From Epiperipatus broadwayi (lineage: Eukaryota; Onychophora; Udeonychophora; Euonychophora; Peripatidae): a stretch of DNA of 64,000 nt. Shown piece by piece: positions 34,201-49,200 of this stretch; position 1 is the stretch's first letter; every line of letters starts with the position of its first letter. The stretch spans positions 14,567,254 through 14,631,253 of the forward strand of contig JAQFVV010006197.1 in the NCBI GenBank assembly GCA_028023455.1. The letters run 5' to 3'. A program made the position numbers and the translations under genes. Under the pieces are notes generated by a model that had not been told where the DNA came from, did not search any database, and saw only the letters and a program-made list of their open reading frames with translations.

Positions 34201-37200
34201 AAGAAAAGATGGAATTATTATCAAAAAAAGAGATGACATCATAAAATGTGTGAAAAAATACTACAATAAATTATAAGTTAATAAAAATATAACAAAAAAT
34301 AATTACTACAATTATAACATCTGAATTGCAAAACACTTTAAATGAAGAGGCGAGACACAATTAAACCTTATTGATATCTTTAAAAAAGCAGGTGAAGAAA
34401 TAAAAAAAAATTGTTGGCAAAATTATATACCAAGTGTCTAAATGAGAGAGATGAGATAATTGGAAGGAAGTACTAATAATATTGATAATTACGAAACATA
34501 GTAAAGAAAATATTAAAATTACAGATCTATTAGTCTTTTAACAGTCTTACACAAAATATTTACCAAGATAATTACAATTTATCTATAATAATCTTTAGAC
34601 TCTACCCATAAGAACAAATTAGTTTTAAAGGTAGTTTTACAAGAATGGATCACATTGAAATATTGAGAGAAATGAATATGATTAAAACTTAGGACCACCA
34701 AGACAGAGACTCGAGATATTATTTGACTGAAAGTTTGTGATAATGGTATTTTAGTTATATATTGAACTTTGTTAAATGTTTTTAGAAAAATCCAATATAT
34801 AATTACAATAGGTCTATTGTTGCAGTCTGAAAAATGTTTATCAAAATGTGATTACTGTGATTAGATTGTGTATAATACTAAGATGATTAACATTGATAAG
34901 GACATATTGCAGAGTAATTACATATTTTCAAAACTTTTTGCACTAGTTTTATATGAGAACTATTTTTGAATTAAAATGATAAACTAAAAAAATATATATG
35001 CATTTTATTAAAGTCATTTAGATTTTGCAGTGCTTGTCAACTACAGAAAATGTTGCAGGAGCTTTCAGATGAAAGTAGGACTAAAGATACATGCTAATGA
35101 AACTCCTGACAGCTTATTTTGGCAGATGTAAAATATTCAGATCTCTGCAATTATATATGTTACTATTGTGCTTATGCATTATCATAATAAACACAGAATC
35201 ATAAAAATATGATTAAATATTTATTATTAAAACAAATAACCAAATACATATTTACAATACATATAACTGTTATAATTCCATTTGATACTATTGGTGAAGT
35301 ATAATGGCTAATTGCCATGTGACTATAAATAATGTAAGGGACTTTCAAAGGTAAGTGGAGATACAATGATTACACATATTTTTTGACTGCATTCCAGTTG
35401 CTGTTGATGTGGTTACTTTCAGAACAAACATTGTTTTCATATATAGGCATAGTTAATGCAGCTATCACTCTTGAAATTTCAATTTTGAAGCATTAAACAG
35501 TTCAATAATTTTGGACAACAAAAATTTGGTGCCTTTTAAACTCTTATTACATACTAATAAAAATGAACTCAACTTTCTGTCAGATAATCCTTATTATAAC
35601 CCCTTAAGAGTTTATATATTGAAACAGACCTATGGTTTTACTCCCCTTTTAGACTTATATAATTCTATATAAGAATTTATGAGGATTTAAACCTGGGGTT
35701 AATGGCTGCTAGGGATAATCACATTGATTATCTTTGGATAAGTATTCTAACTAATGATGGTCAGATTGAGTATCCACTATATTTACTGACTATCATACCC
35801 ATGAACCATGTCCAAGTACAAAAAAAGTCTATCGCTTGCTACTATAGATATTATTTATTTATTTAAAACATATCTGGCATACTGCAGATTAGAGCACCAT
35901 CTCTAAAATGAGAAGCATCTATAGGTTAGATTCAAATTATATCCCTAATTTCTTAAATGTTAGCCCCTCTATTTACCCACTATCAGCTCAATGGAAAAAC
36001 ATGGCAATGCATTAAAGGGTGTGTGCAATAGCTATATTTAACTAGGTTTACAGTGTGTGTGAGAGAGAAATGGAGAACTAGCTTAAAATAATATGAATAT
36101 AATAAAACAAAAATTTATTTATAGTATTTACATGTTTTATATGATATGTAGAGATTTACTCACCACATAACGAAAATAATATGTACAATTAGGCAGTTAA
36201 ATATTTGTATCGGAGAAAATCATTTAACTAGATTGAATTCAATTTAAGAGCTCCAATATGCTTAGATCCCACATAAAATTATCATATAATTATTATTATT
36301 TAACTATAACTTTAATAATACAAAAAAGATTGGCAAAAATATAAATCAATTGATAAATAGATAAGTTACAATAAATATTAAAAAAATGTTAAAATTACTC
36401 AGAGAAAATTAATATTAATTTTAATATTTGCTATAAATATTATTATTATTTTATAAAGACCTTTTATTTTAAATAAAAATTTATCTTAATACTCCATCAA
36501 AATTCTAATTTTACCCCATTAATCTACAAAAAATAGATTCAAATCTTTTTTAAAAATTGATCTGTAAGACAGTTATTATTGGGAAGGTTTAAGGCTTCAC
36601 TGAATAGTCTGATGGTACAAAAGGATTATACATTTATTATAGATAGGCTGATAAAAATCATATGCAAAATGACAGGTACTGCTAGTTCTAGATCCTCAAC
36701 AATTTGGTGTGTAGGTCTGATACACTTTAAAAATTGGCATCTGCAGAAGACTACATAATGCACTAATAAATATTCTTCACTCCAGCATAGTAAGATTTTG
36801 AGCTATTATACCATTTTTCATATTAGCTGCAGTAAAATAATTTGCAAATTAGCTGCTTCTTAATTAACTAAAAATGCAGTTCTAATTAGTTTGACTTTAT
36901 GGGATACTGTAAAACAGAGTTTTTACTGGTTGAGTTGAATCTAAAATCCTTGACAATGGTGATATTGCAGATTTCTAAAAACAAGAAAGCATTCTCTCTA
37001 AACACCCCCCCCCTTTTATATCAATGCTATTTAAGGTTATATACAATAAATCTTGTAGTTTTATCTATTGTTAAAATTAATATTTTTTTTTTTTAAAAAA
37101 GCCTCTTGGTGGTATGAATAAAAATGAAAGAAATAAATGGCTTGTGACATTTAGAAAAAAAATTCTGATCTAGTTCATAAATTGAGTCTTTAAAAACTTT

Positions 37201-40200
37201 TTATTTATTTCCTTTTTTTTAATATACCTATTTTAGTATGTAGATGAAAAACTTGTAAAGTCAGACTAGCTTTATTTTAAATAGAATAGGGCCTAAACCA
37301 GTAATATATATATATGTAAGTTATATTAATAAGTATTTTTATGTACACAAAAACAAAAAATAGTTCTAATTTGACAGATATGCCATTATTTTGTCTACCA
37401 TAAATATATACTAGTAAATTATACCTCCATATTTATGAGAGTGAATTCTCTAAATGCAAATGAAGGTGTTTCTTCCTCTTTAAGACAGGTAACTTGAAGT
37501 GTTCCATAATCTATTGTTTCATAGAGATCAGGCCAGTATTGATGACATTTTACCTAAAAAAAAAAAACAAACATATGAAATAAATGATCATTTAAATTAC
37601 AACAAAACTTATTTTCTTAAAACTTATTAATCATTTGTTTGATTAGTGCTAAATTAATAAATGATGGTATTTGGAACTTTTTTTTTATGCAAATTTTTTT
37701 ATTATTATTATGCATTATTCAATTTATAAAGATCATTCTAATTCCAACTTAATAAGATATTGGATTTAGTTTTCTACATTTTGTTAATCAATTAAAAACT
37801 GTTGTACACATTTTTAAGAATGGTAGAAAATATTAATATTTCAAAATCACAGTATCATTACTTTAAAATTGCAAACACCATAGACTGTGAATATTTAATA
37901 CTTTTAATTATTTTATAGCAATGTAATTCTGATTATTGCTACTTTTTTATTTCTTATTTACAAGTCATTAAATATTTTTTTTGCATTCTTTACTATTTTT
38001 TTTATTATCTAACATGTTTTCCAAAAATTCTGTAATTTTTTCAGCATCGTCAACAAATTGCTCATGATTACAATTACTTGGTTTGAAGCACCCTGAACTA
38101 TCTATGCATGTATAATATATATACATGAATGTAAATAAAGATTATTATTTTACTACATAAATATGTGCATACAATACATGAAGGTATAGGAGATTTGAAT
38201 TCAGACTTTCAAGCACCTTTCAACTATCAACACTATCTCATGCAACTGATACATATGACCACACACATGTAGAAAAGATAAAAATAATCACCAATATATG
38301 TATTTCATGCTAAACCAGCATTCATCAGTTGGTCAAGATTATCATCTCCCTCACACATATATAATCAGTGCTCAGTTTATATTAAGATAGCAAATCTTCA
38401 TACTCTAATGGACAGGCCTCAATCTACTCCAACCTCCAACTTTTCAGCCATCCATATCATTGAAAATCTGATGATGAAAATCCAAATCCCATGCTGATGC
38501 CAATATTATTGCCATGCCCATGTTGACCTCAAGTCACTCTGACCCTTCAAGTATAGGACCGTATCCATTTAAATACATAGAAGAGGGATGGGCAGGATAC
38601 AAGCTTGATGTATAAATATTTGAAAACCAGGCATTCTTCACAACCTGGGAGCTTAATTGTAAGTATAGAGGATTTGAATTCAGATTTTCAAGCACCCTTC
38701 AACTATCCACACTATCACATACAACTGATACACATGACAACACACATGTAGAAAAGATAAAAATAATCACCAATATCCGTATTTCATGCTAAACCACCAC
38801 TCATCAGTTGGTCCAGATTATCATCTTCCACACACATATATATAATCTGATGAGTGCTGGTTTAGCATGAAATACACATATTGGTGATTATTTTTATCTT
38901 TTCTACATGTGTGTGGTCATGTGTATCAGTTGTATGAGATAGTGTGGATAGTTAAAGCGTGCTTGAAAATCTGAGTTCAAATTCCCTACACTTATACTTA
39001 CAATTAAGCTCCTAGGTTTGTGAAGAGTGCCTGGTTTTCAAATATTTATACAATACATGAATAAATCCATGTCATTATTATTAAGTTACATTAGAAAATC
39101 TGTATATACCAATCATACATTAAATGTATATTATGCAAATGAAGAACGAATGCATAAATGGATTCACATAAAAATTCCTGCTAGAATTTACATGTGTGTG
39201 CAATGAAAATGAAATGAAGTACCATGAACTATGAGGAAGTGTAAGAAATGTGAGTATGATTCGCATATTATGGTAGCAGTTGATTGTCTGCATAATGGTG
39301 ATATATTTGTTTTTAATATTAAATATACTGCAGTTATATCCAAATGGATGTGTGAAGAACTTCTTTCAATTAAGACACATTACAATAGATTATATTTGTC
39401 TACTGAATGTTTGTAGAAATTGACACACAAATGCCGAAGCTTATTAATATAATAGACTGTAGAGATTTCTAATTATTTTGTACTCATTATTCTAATTTCT
39501 ATTTTGTTATTGATTTTAAATAAATTTATTTTGTTATCACAAAGTTGTATTTGAATTTATTAAAAAATTACTGATGCTGCCTGAGTGGTATTAAATTTAT
39601 ATCCTCAGGACATAGCATACACATTATCAATTTTTTGTATTTTTGTGAAATAATTTTTTGAAATAAAAGTTCTCAACAGCAATTTGAAAGTAATCTTACA
39701 AAGTGAATGATTTTTTTGATATGACAATGGAATAATTTTTCATTTCAAAAAATAGTATTTGGCAATATTATTTCAATGCTCAGGTAACAATTTCTTTTTT
39801 TTTCCAAATAAAGAGCATGTTTCAAAACTAATGTAATTTTTTTTCTCAAATTAGTTATCTTGCAATAAATTTTCTGTTTTTATAATTATTCTAAATTTGA
39901 CCCATTCCGATATATTATTTTATAGATTGCATTAGTGATATCCAATACTTATAATTATTTTGCTGAAAATATATCTTTATTTACATGAATAATTGATGGA
40001 AATGTCAGAAGAATAAAACACAATTGCTGTTGAATAAAAGCTTAATTATCTCTGCAATATTACAGACTTATTTTAAATGCTCTAGAATTATTCCTGTGAA
40101 ATTTGACAGCTTCTACAATGCATCTAAAAGTATGAACATTAGCTTTCTGAAATTTATTTTTAAGCTTATTGTCAAACTTTCTAAATTTATTTTGCAACTC

Positions 40201-43200
40201 TTGATTACAAAACATCAAACTATGTCTTCAAATCTGATTTAAATTATCACCATTTAATCTGGCACTGGATTTTCTTTAAAACTTTAAAAAAATTTTTAAA
40301 TTGAAAAAAATAAATTTTGAGGTTTTTATAACATTTTAATTTGCCTACAAACAAAAATAGTAAATGGTACCTCATTTTCTTAAAAACTTTAAAAACCTTT
40401 TCATATTGCAAAAAACAATTTTTGACATTTTTATTTGCCTACACGCAAAAAAAGTAGATATCAAAAGTACAAAAAATAATATTAGAAATTACTGCCTCAA
40501 AATTTTTTATTACACTGTTGCTTTATCTTGCTGTGCTGATGATATAAAATTGCTACTTTTTAAAATTTTTAAATGAAGATATTATTCAAGCAAAATTTTC
40601 TATTGGAGTTGATATTTATGTGCAACATAAAATCTGGATAAGTAAGGAAGGAATGGAACTATAAATAAAAAATCTATAGTTCTAATATCCCTTTAGAATG
40701 TTATTCTATTAAACCAGCTCTATTAGTATGGAATCAGCTTTGATACCATAGAACTGAGGCTTTTAAGAATAAACTTAGCAAACTGATATTTAACCAGTCA
40801 GCTCAACTTTGAGATGTCTCCATTATTAAGCTATTTAAACAATTTATCAATAAAAAATAACGGAATGCACTAGTCAGTTTTGAGATAGCATCATCTAGAA
40901 GAAAAAAATCTACAACTTCAGAATTGATTAAAACCTTACAGAATATAAACAAACTCGGGATTATTATTAAGTAATATAAAAAATATGGCATTAGTAATAT
41001 CCTGATAATATTGAAGATGACTTTTTATTTTAAAAAAAAAACACAATAGCCCTGTTTCACATATTGAAAAGATTGCAGTAGATAATATTTAGTTCTGAAG
41101 ATGAGAATAAAGATAAAAAAATTCTGTTTTTTTCTTTGATATATAATTATTTTTCATCAAAATGCTCTGAAACTGTTTTCAATCAGTTTACAATAAATTG
41201 TTGTAATTATTTTTATTTCCAAAAATTTATATACTATATATATTTTTCAATAAAATTAAAAATTTGTTTTAAAGTTATGTTAAGCAATCATTTAATGTTA
41301 AATCTATATTTGCATTAAAATTTACTTTAAAAATTTTTAAAAGTGGTTTTTTTCTTTTAAGTGATAAAAGTTTTGCAAAGTTAAGTAGTCTACTATATTT
41401 TCAAATGGAAAACAAAATTTATATTTCATTAGCCTCTGATAATATTTAAGCTCTAGATAATACTTTCTTCTAATATTAGAATGTATTGATGTCCTACTAT
41501 GATTACAAAAAACTCACAATATTTATATATGAATATAATAATGTTGTACATTAATTAATATACAATAAAAATATAATCTACTATTGTACCCAGAAAATGG
41601 TTGTTGTATTTTAAAATTATGCAAGCATACCCTTCCCTATTATTGTGAATTTAAATATTAAGAACTGGTTTTATTTTGTGAATTTCCATTCTATGAAGCT
41701 GAGGAGACTTTTATCAAGAAATTCTGTTACCCGCTCATTATCATACAGTCATGATGAACAAAGACAAAATGAATGGAAAACATTTGTACTTTAAAAAGAA
41801 TATATATTTCTTAAAACCAAAAGTAATTTAAATTCTTTTTAAAAATTTAAGTTTTGAACAATCAATTAGCATAATCTATTATCAATATTGTACAAACTTT
41901 ACTAAGATTTTATATAAAATATTACAACAAAATTAGATTTTATTTAATCTACAGAAGATCTGATTTAGAATAATCACCAAATAGTAAAATAATTCTAATA
42001 TAAAAACTTCAACTGCACTGAAGTTTCTCTCATTACAAAATGTTTTTGTCTATATAATTAAAAATAATATCTAAACAAAATGGAAATTAATCAATATTTT
42101 TTTTAAAAAAAATCTATATACTAAAGTAACAAAAAATACTTGGATAATTTTAGAAAGAGAAAAATATTTGCCAAAGAAATTAAATTTATTTAAAATTACT
42201 TTTGGCATTTTGAAAAGTTTTAAAAGATTTAAAGGGATAAGGTGTCATGTTAAATGGTGATAATTCTAATTATAGTAGAGATATTTTATTATTTTTGAAG
42301 TAATGTTTGATGACTTTTAATCAAGAATTCTAAAGTGAATTTAGATAGTTTGAAGATAGGCTTAAAAGTAAATTTCAGTAAAGCTGTATGGACTAAGTAT
42401 AATGTAATGAATATTAAGAAAACTGAGGAAATACTAACTGTACTTATTAAATCATTCTATCTACAAAAACACTTTTGGACGGATAATAAAATTGGACTTT
42501 AGAAAATGAAGGAAGTTAATTTCTCTATTGAATTTATATTACTTGGTAATTTACATGTTTCTTATCCTTTTTGAAAATGATCAAGACTAGTTTTTCATTG
42601 TTGAGGTCATAGGTATGCATGTAAAATAAAATGACTAGTCATAATCTCTAAAGATTTTGTCCAATGATTACCAATGTTATATATATGGAATAATAACAAT
42701 ATAGAATGATAACAATTGACAACGATTGCAGATTGTCAAGCTAATTTTCGTAACTAGTGTATATAGAATGAAATAAAATCAGTGGAACCTGGATCGCATG
42801 TCTGTCAGATATGGGTCACCAACTACTCCAGAAATATAAAGAAATCAAATGAGACCGACATGCGACAGGTATAAAAACAAAAGTTAAAAGACTCTCGAAG
42901 TCTTTTTCCTGCTACAGTGCTGGCGGGTGCATGTTCAAGGAGACAATATCCCAGGTACTCGGCGCCTGTAGGTAATCCAGCCGACTAGGACTGTGAACAG
43001 ATCGTACTGATCTTTTATTATTTTATAACGCCCAACTGGGCTCTTCGTGATTAAGTAATTTATGCCTGTCACAGGTAGAGTGAACTTACTTATAAACTTT
43101 TAACTTTGGTACGCAGGGAGCATTAGGATATTAAGATCCCCAACTGTTGTAGTTAGTTCTCCATATATACGTGTTAGCTATTTATGTATATTAACCTATT

Positions 43201-46200
43201 TATTGTATATTAACTATTGTATTCAATACCTTGTCTGTTTACTAAACTAAATTTATCATTGCTGACCCATAGGCAAAAGTCGGGACACAGCAAATTAAGT
43301 GGCGCAATTAGAGTAAACCTTGTAAACAGGGAAGGGAGAACTATTAGGAAATAGCGGTTAATAGCAAAAATCGAACGGTTTAGATTCGTAATAAAAATGT
43401 ATTCATTGGGTCAAAATAGCATAGGAGAATTCAGTGTAGATAATGTGTCTGAATGGCCATTATATATAACCCAAATAGAATTTTTTTTTACTTTGAATGG
43501 GTTAGATGATAATAAAAAGAAACTTGCAGCACTCATGTGTTTCACGGGCAAGAGGGTGATCGAAGTTATAAGTAAATATTTTGAACTGCCATTGCCTGAG
43601 AAGGTTAAATATGAAGTAATTAAAAAATTAAATGAACATTTTAGCCCACGTCCCTCTCATCATATTGCGAGATTAATTCTACGTAATAAAAAACAACTAA
43701 AGGGTGAGAAAATAAAAGAGTATAATTTGGCTTTGAAAGAATTAGCTAAAGATTGTGGGTATGGCGATTTTGTAGAGGAAATCCTTATGGATCAACTACT
43801 CTGGGGGATAGTGGATGATAGGCTTAGACAACAATTGTTAGTTGAATCAGAATTAACATATGAAATGGCCATTAAGAAGGGCATGGCGTACGAGCTCATT
43901 TTGGAGCAAGCTCAAGCTTTTAGAACAAGGTCGGAAGAGAATGCAAAAATTGGTGTTTTCAAGACAGGTAATGAGAACAGTAGGCCTAGTGAGCCAAAAA
44001 GCCTGTTACTGTTGTGGTAAATTAGGCCATACAAAGAAAGAGTGCAAATGGAACAAAAGCTCATGTTTCAAGTGCAGTAAAAAAGAACATTTGGCGCTAG
44101 TGTGTAAAAAAGAGGCTCAAATTGCAAAACCATTATATGATTTATTAAAGAAAAATCAAAAGTGGAAATGGGAAAAAGTGCATCAAGAGGCTTTCCAGCA
44201 AACGAAAGCCTTACTATCATCAGATAAACTGCTAGTGCATTATAATAGCACTTTAGAAGTATGTTTAACCACTGATGCATCTGAATGGGGAATAGAAGCA
44301 GTACTATCTCATCCAGTTACAAGATGGCACAACATATAGAAGACATATAAACCATCTCAGACATCGTGTTGTAGAAGAACTGCAAATGTTGACACCTATC
44401 CCAAATGAAGTAGGATTACAGGACCAAGAGAAATTGGATATAGTGCAACAAGCAGAAATAGAAGAGACAACACCTGACAATAATGAAACAGATGTGATTC
44501 CTATGCCAAAGTCAGATGAAGGAACAATGGATATACGCCGATCAAAAAGGAAAATACAAAAGCCCTTTAAATTGAGAGACTATGTCTAAATAATAGAGAA
44601 GCCATTTCTGGAGTAAGGGGAGAAGTGTTATATATATGGAATAATAACAATTGACAATGATTGCAGATTGTCAAGCTAATTTTCGTAACTAATGTATATA
44701 GAATGAAATAAAATCAGTGGAACCTGGATCTCACGTCTGACACATACGGGTCACCAACTACTCCAGAAATATAAAGAAATCAAACGAGACCGACATGCGA
44801 CAGGTATAAAAACAAAAGTCAAAAGACTCTCGAAGTCTTTTTCCTGCTGCAGTGCTGGTGGGTGCATGTTCAAGGAGACAATATCCCAGATACTCGGTGC
44901 CTGTAGGTAATCCAGCCCGACTAGGACTGTGAACAGATCGTACTGAAAATGCCCAACTGGGCTCTTCGTGATTAAGTAATTTATGCCTGTCGCAGGTAGA
45001 GTGAACTTACTTATAAACTTTTAACTTTGGTACATGGGGAGCATTAGGATATTAAGATCCCCAACTGTTGTAGTTAGTTCTCCATATTATATATATATGT
45101 GTTAGCTATTTACGTATATTAACCTATTTATTGTATATTAACTATTATATTCTATACCTTGTCTGTTTACTAAACTAAATTTATCATTGCTGATCCGTAG
45201 GTGAAAGCCGGGACACAGCAACCAATATCATAAAAAAAAAAAAAATTTTGTTTTCTCAAAACAGTGAGTCTATAAAAGTATTCAGAGATTTCTTCAATAA
45301 AAAAATAATAATAATCAAATGGTTTGTCACTGGAGAAGTCGTAGCATGTTTGAGCATCAGAAGTAACATAGCTGACATGGATTTTTAACCCCAAGTCTGC
45401 CACTTTACTATTGCACTAATCCACATAGTGTATTTCTTCAATGAAGAGCAATGAATAATCACATAGTTGTTCAAAGATCAAATGATGTCATCGAAGCTTC
45501 AAAATGTCAGACTTGAAAGCAGTGATTTCATTCAAATAATATAATTAAGGCATTTATTTTACTTTCTTTAATTTGGTATCAATCCTGGAATATTTTAACT
45601 TGAGTCTGCCTTATTCTCCTCTATATTAAATTATGAGGTAATGAAATGCCAAGCTGTTTTTTTCAGTAAATGGTCTGTCATTAAATATCTTGAATCAACA
45701 TTTAATTAAATCATTATTATCTTATATTTTCTAATTTTTAAAATAAACACCAAATTCGCTCTGGATCCCATGTAACCAATACAGTCTTAATTAATTTTAT
45801 CAGTTAATTCAAGTTTGATTGAGAACTCAATCATGCTAATTCTAGAATAACTTCTCTAATATTCTAAAAGAATACTAAATTACTGAAGAGAGAAGATAGA
45901 AGAAATAAAAAATAATGTCAAGGCAAATAACTTTGTTTCATACCTCAAAGCTTTTCATATTAGTATATATTTTTTTGGAAAAAGTTAATTTCAATTTATT
46001 CTTATTAACTACTGTACTAAAAATTAATTTAAGGTTTGAACCTAGTATTGTCATAAAAAAAGACCCCATATTTGTAGCAATAAAAATAATCCCTTTTGAA
46101 AACAATTTATATATAATAATGGACAGCTTTCCACTATAGGTACAGTCAATATCCAATAACAGAAGCGTCACTCGAATTATAGTCTAGAATTTTACTCAAA

Positions 46201-49200
46201 AGACATTATCTTCAAGTTTTACTGGTGAGGATCTAAAACCATAAGGTCTTGAACAGATTCTTTAGAAGCATCAAGTGATAAGAATAGATAACAATAAACA
46301 AACACTAAGATATATTTAATAAACAAACAAAACAAATTTATTAACAGTTCAACTATAATACATAAATTTATACCATTATATGTTGTCATACATTTAATTT
46401 GTTGATATCAGATAACCCCTTTTTAATATTAACAATGACAAAACCTTATCTGAAAACTATAGTTTATCAGATTCTGTTAAATATGTGTTAGTTACATCAA
46501 AATATGTGCACATATATATTTAACTCTTACTTTAAAGAAGAATCAATAATAAAACAGATTACATTAAATTTAAATATTTACAATGTGAAGGCAATCAAAA
46601 TCAGTCTAACACAATATACATTTGATCTTGCACCACTTAAACAATCTCTAACAATCTGGAGTGCAAATTAAAATCAAATTCATGGGGAAAAATGTCTCTA
46701 AATCTAGAGAAAATTAATGTTATCTGTGGGTGATTATACAAAATCGAACTCAAGCAGAAAAAAAAAAATCATGGGGAGGCAAACAACATATATAGAATTC
46801 AAGTGCAATGGATAAAACATTTACAGGATCACTATACAAAATGCATACACATATCTATACTAATCTTTAATTTCAAATGCATATGTGATTCAAATAAATA
46901 TCAATCTGCAGAAAATTCCAAGTAAAATAAAATCAGTTTTCTAAACTACCTATAGGTATATGTGCACGTTGGTGTCAGCCACACACATTTATTCTAATTT
47001 ATAAAAAACTTAACCAAATGATTTTGAATAATTTCAGGGATAACCTTTACAAAACTAAATCTTAATCATTTAAAACTCAACTTTTCTTATATTCTCTTAA
47101 AACAAATTAATTCTTTAGAGGAAAGATTGATTTAACACTATCTTAAACTAAATCTTGATTATTAAAACTACCATTGTTATTTAAATTTTTTGAAAAATAT
47201 TCATGAAAATGACTTAGATTTAAATTTTTTTTTTAACAATAACTAAACTCCCCATTACAGTTTAATAGCACATATTCTGGGGCATACCTCATACAAATCA
47301 AAATTTAAACTAAATCTAAAACCAAAGTATCACAAAGTATAAAATGATATGCAAAAATTAACAATGGGGAAAAAATACCATAAATACATATATAAAAAGC
47401 ATTACTTAAACTACAAATTAACTGATATAAGTATTATTGGCTTATGATAACTAGAGTCTATTTAAGCTAATAAATTATTATTGTTCATAATAAATAAAAT
47501 TGTTACCTTAAGTCCATGAAGAAATAAATTATTTTAAATATGAAGCAGAGGTTAAATTTGTGTACATATGTTTAAGCTTGGACAGATGTATAAGAGCTCT
47601 TTATCATTCATTAGTAAAATATAAGATTGATAGTTTTCAAATAATTAGTCACAGTCAGGTTTTCATATTCAGAATAGTTTGTATCAAACTTGGTTAACAA
47701 TCACTGTTGAGAAGTTCATCTGTTGTAACTGCAATGTCATATACATGAAGCTGGTTGGCATGAGGTTGGAGTTAATTCAGAAGATAGATTAGACAGCTAG
47801 GTTAGGGATCCATATTTGGAATGAAGTACTTTGGTGACTTCTAATAGCATATGCTGACTACTTCAACTGCTTGAAAAGATTTCTTGAAATAAATGTTGAC
47901 AGCAATGGGCATAGACAGTAAGCAAAGACCAAAAACAAAATTATTTTCTGAATCTGCCTAGCTATACAGTTATCAATTTTGCAAAACATATTTTTTTATA
48001 TATATAATTAAACAAGCCAATAATTATTTTTTAATCACCCAGGTGTTATGTTGTAGTACAATTAATATTAAGAAAAATACGTTTGAAACTGTGTGTACTC
48101 CAGAAGTTAAAAGTGTTAAATAATTACATTGTGAAAGTAAACGAGTTGATTTAATAAAAACGAAAATTAGAAATTACAAATGTTTTTCATATATATATTT
48201 TATAAAAATCAAGGTGTAAAACAAGATGGAAGATCCGAATAAATAATTAATTAAATGAAGGATTAAAAATGTAAAGAACTATTTAATTAATTAGTTCAGA
48301 AATAATCCCAGAATACTTTTGCAATTAAAATTGTTAAGGAATAAACAATAGAACTAAAAGTAGATACAATCTAGCGGGAAAAAGACAAGTCAGCGTCAGT
48401 CCTGTTTTTCTGAGAGACATATGTAGCGTGAATTTCAGAACAGGACCAAGGATGGGAGGAAAACCAGATATTCGGGTCTGAAGGTGCCAAAGACTGACCT
48501 AGGGTAATTATACAGACTATACCTGTCTTATTATTATTTTTGTAAGCCTTACAGGTGCTAGTAAACTAATGATAATTCTGTTTATAAATGCTTGTTAATT
48601 TTTATACTAATAAAATCTTGTATCTATTAAGTGGGATATCTTAATTTTAGTTACTTGCATTAGGTGTATTTGATTATTTCTCGTAAGTAACATTAAATCA
48701 ATTACATCACAATTTTGGTGCAGTCAGGAGAAATCCTGTTTTTCAAGCTTTATGAAAGAAGTACACCGAACAGTAATTCAGAAGTCGGTGAGTTATTAAA
48801 GAATTAAAATGTCGATAGGACAAGCTAATATATCGGAATTTGGGATAGATAATCCGCACGAATGGCCCTTTTATGTGCTTCAATTACAAAATTATTTTGA
48901 GTTAAATAGTATTGAAAATGACAGGAAAGTAGCAGCGTTATTATGTTTGTCAGGTAGAAAAGTTATTGAAATAGTAAGCAAATTGTATAATAGACAAGTT
49001 ACGGATAGTAGTAACTATGATGAACTGGTTCAAAGACTAACAGATTATTTTAGCCCAAGACCATCAAAGTATTTAGCTAGGTTAAAACTGAGGAACCGCA
49101 AACAAGACAAACTCGAATCGATTAAAGAATATGATATTGTTCTACGCCAATTAGCAAAGAATTGCGAATATGGCAACTTCGTGGAACAAACTCTTATTGA

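Larger units (their letters stand above)
42675..45220 (+). mobile_element. Gypsy-B: internally deleted LTR retrotransposon
   Basis: Two LTRs (42675-43292 and 44626-45220) start TGTTATATATATGG and end CACAGCA. The insertion is flanked by the 5-bp duplication ACCAA (42670-42674 and 45221-45225). Between them are only about 1.3 kb: gag, a fused fragment of the polymerase/RNase H junction and the last codons of pol. Protease, most of reverse transcriptase and integrase are missing, so it could move only with help. It is a close relative of Gypsy-A at 48044. It lies antisense to the phosphatase gene in intron b-c. Confidence 0.92.

Noticed and set aside
36560-36880. Possible coding relic in intron c-d
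   Set aside because: No frame gave a recognisable motif on either strand.
40276-40465. CRISPR-like repetition
   Set aside because: Only two diverged tandem units with no spacers; this is a eukaryotic intron.
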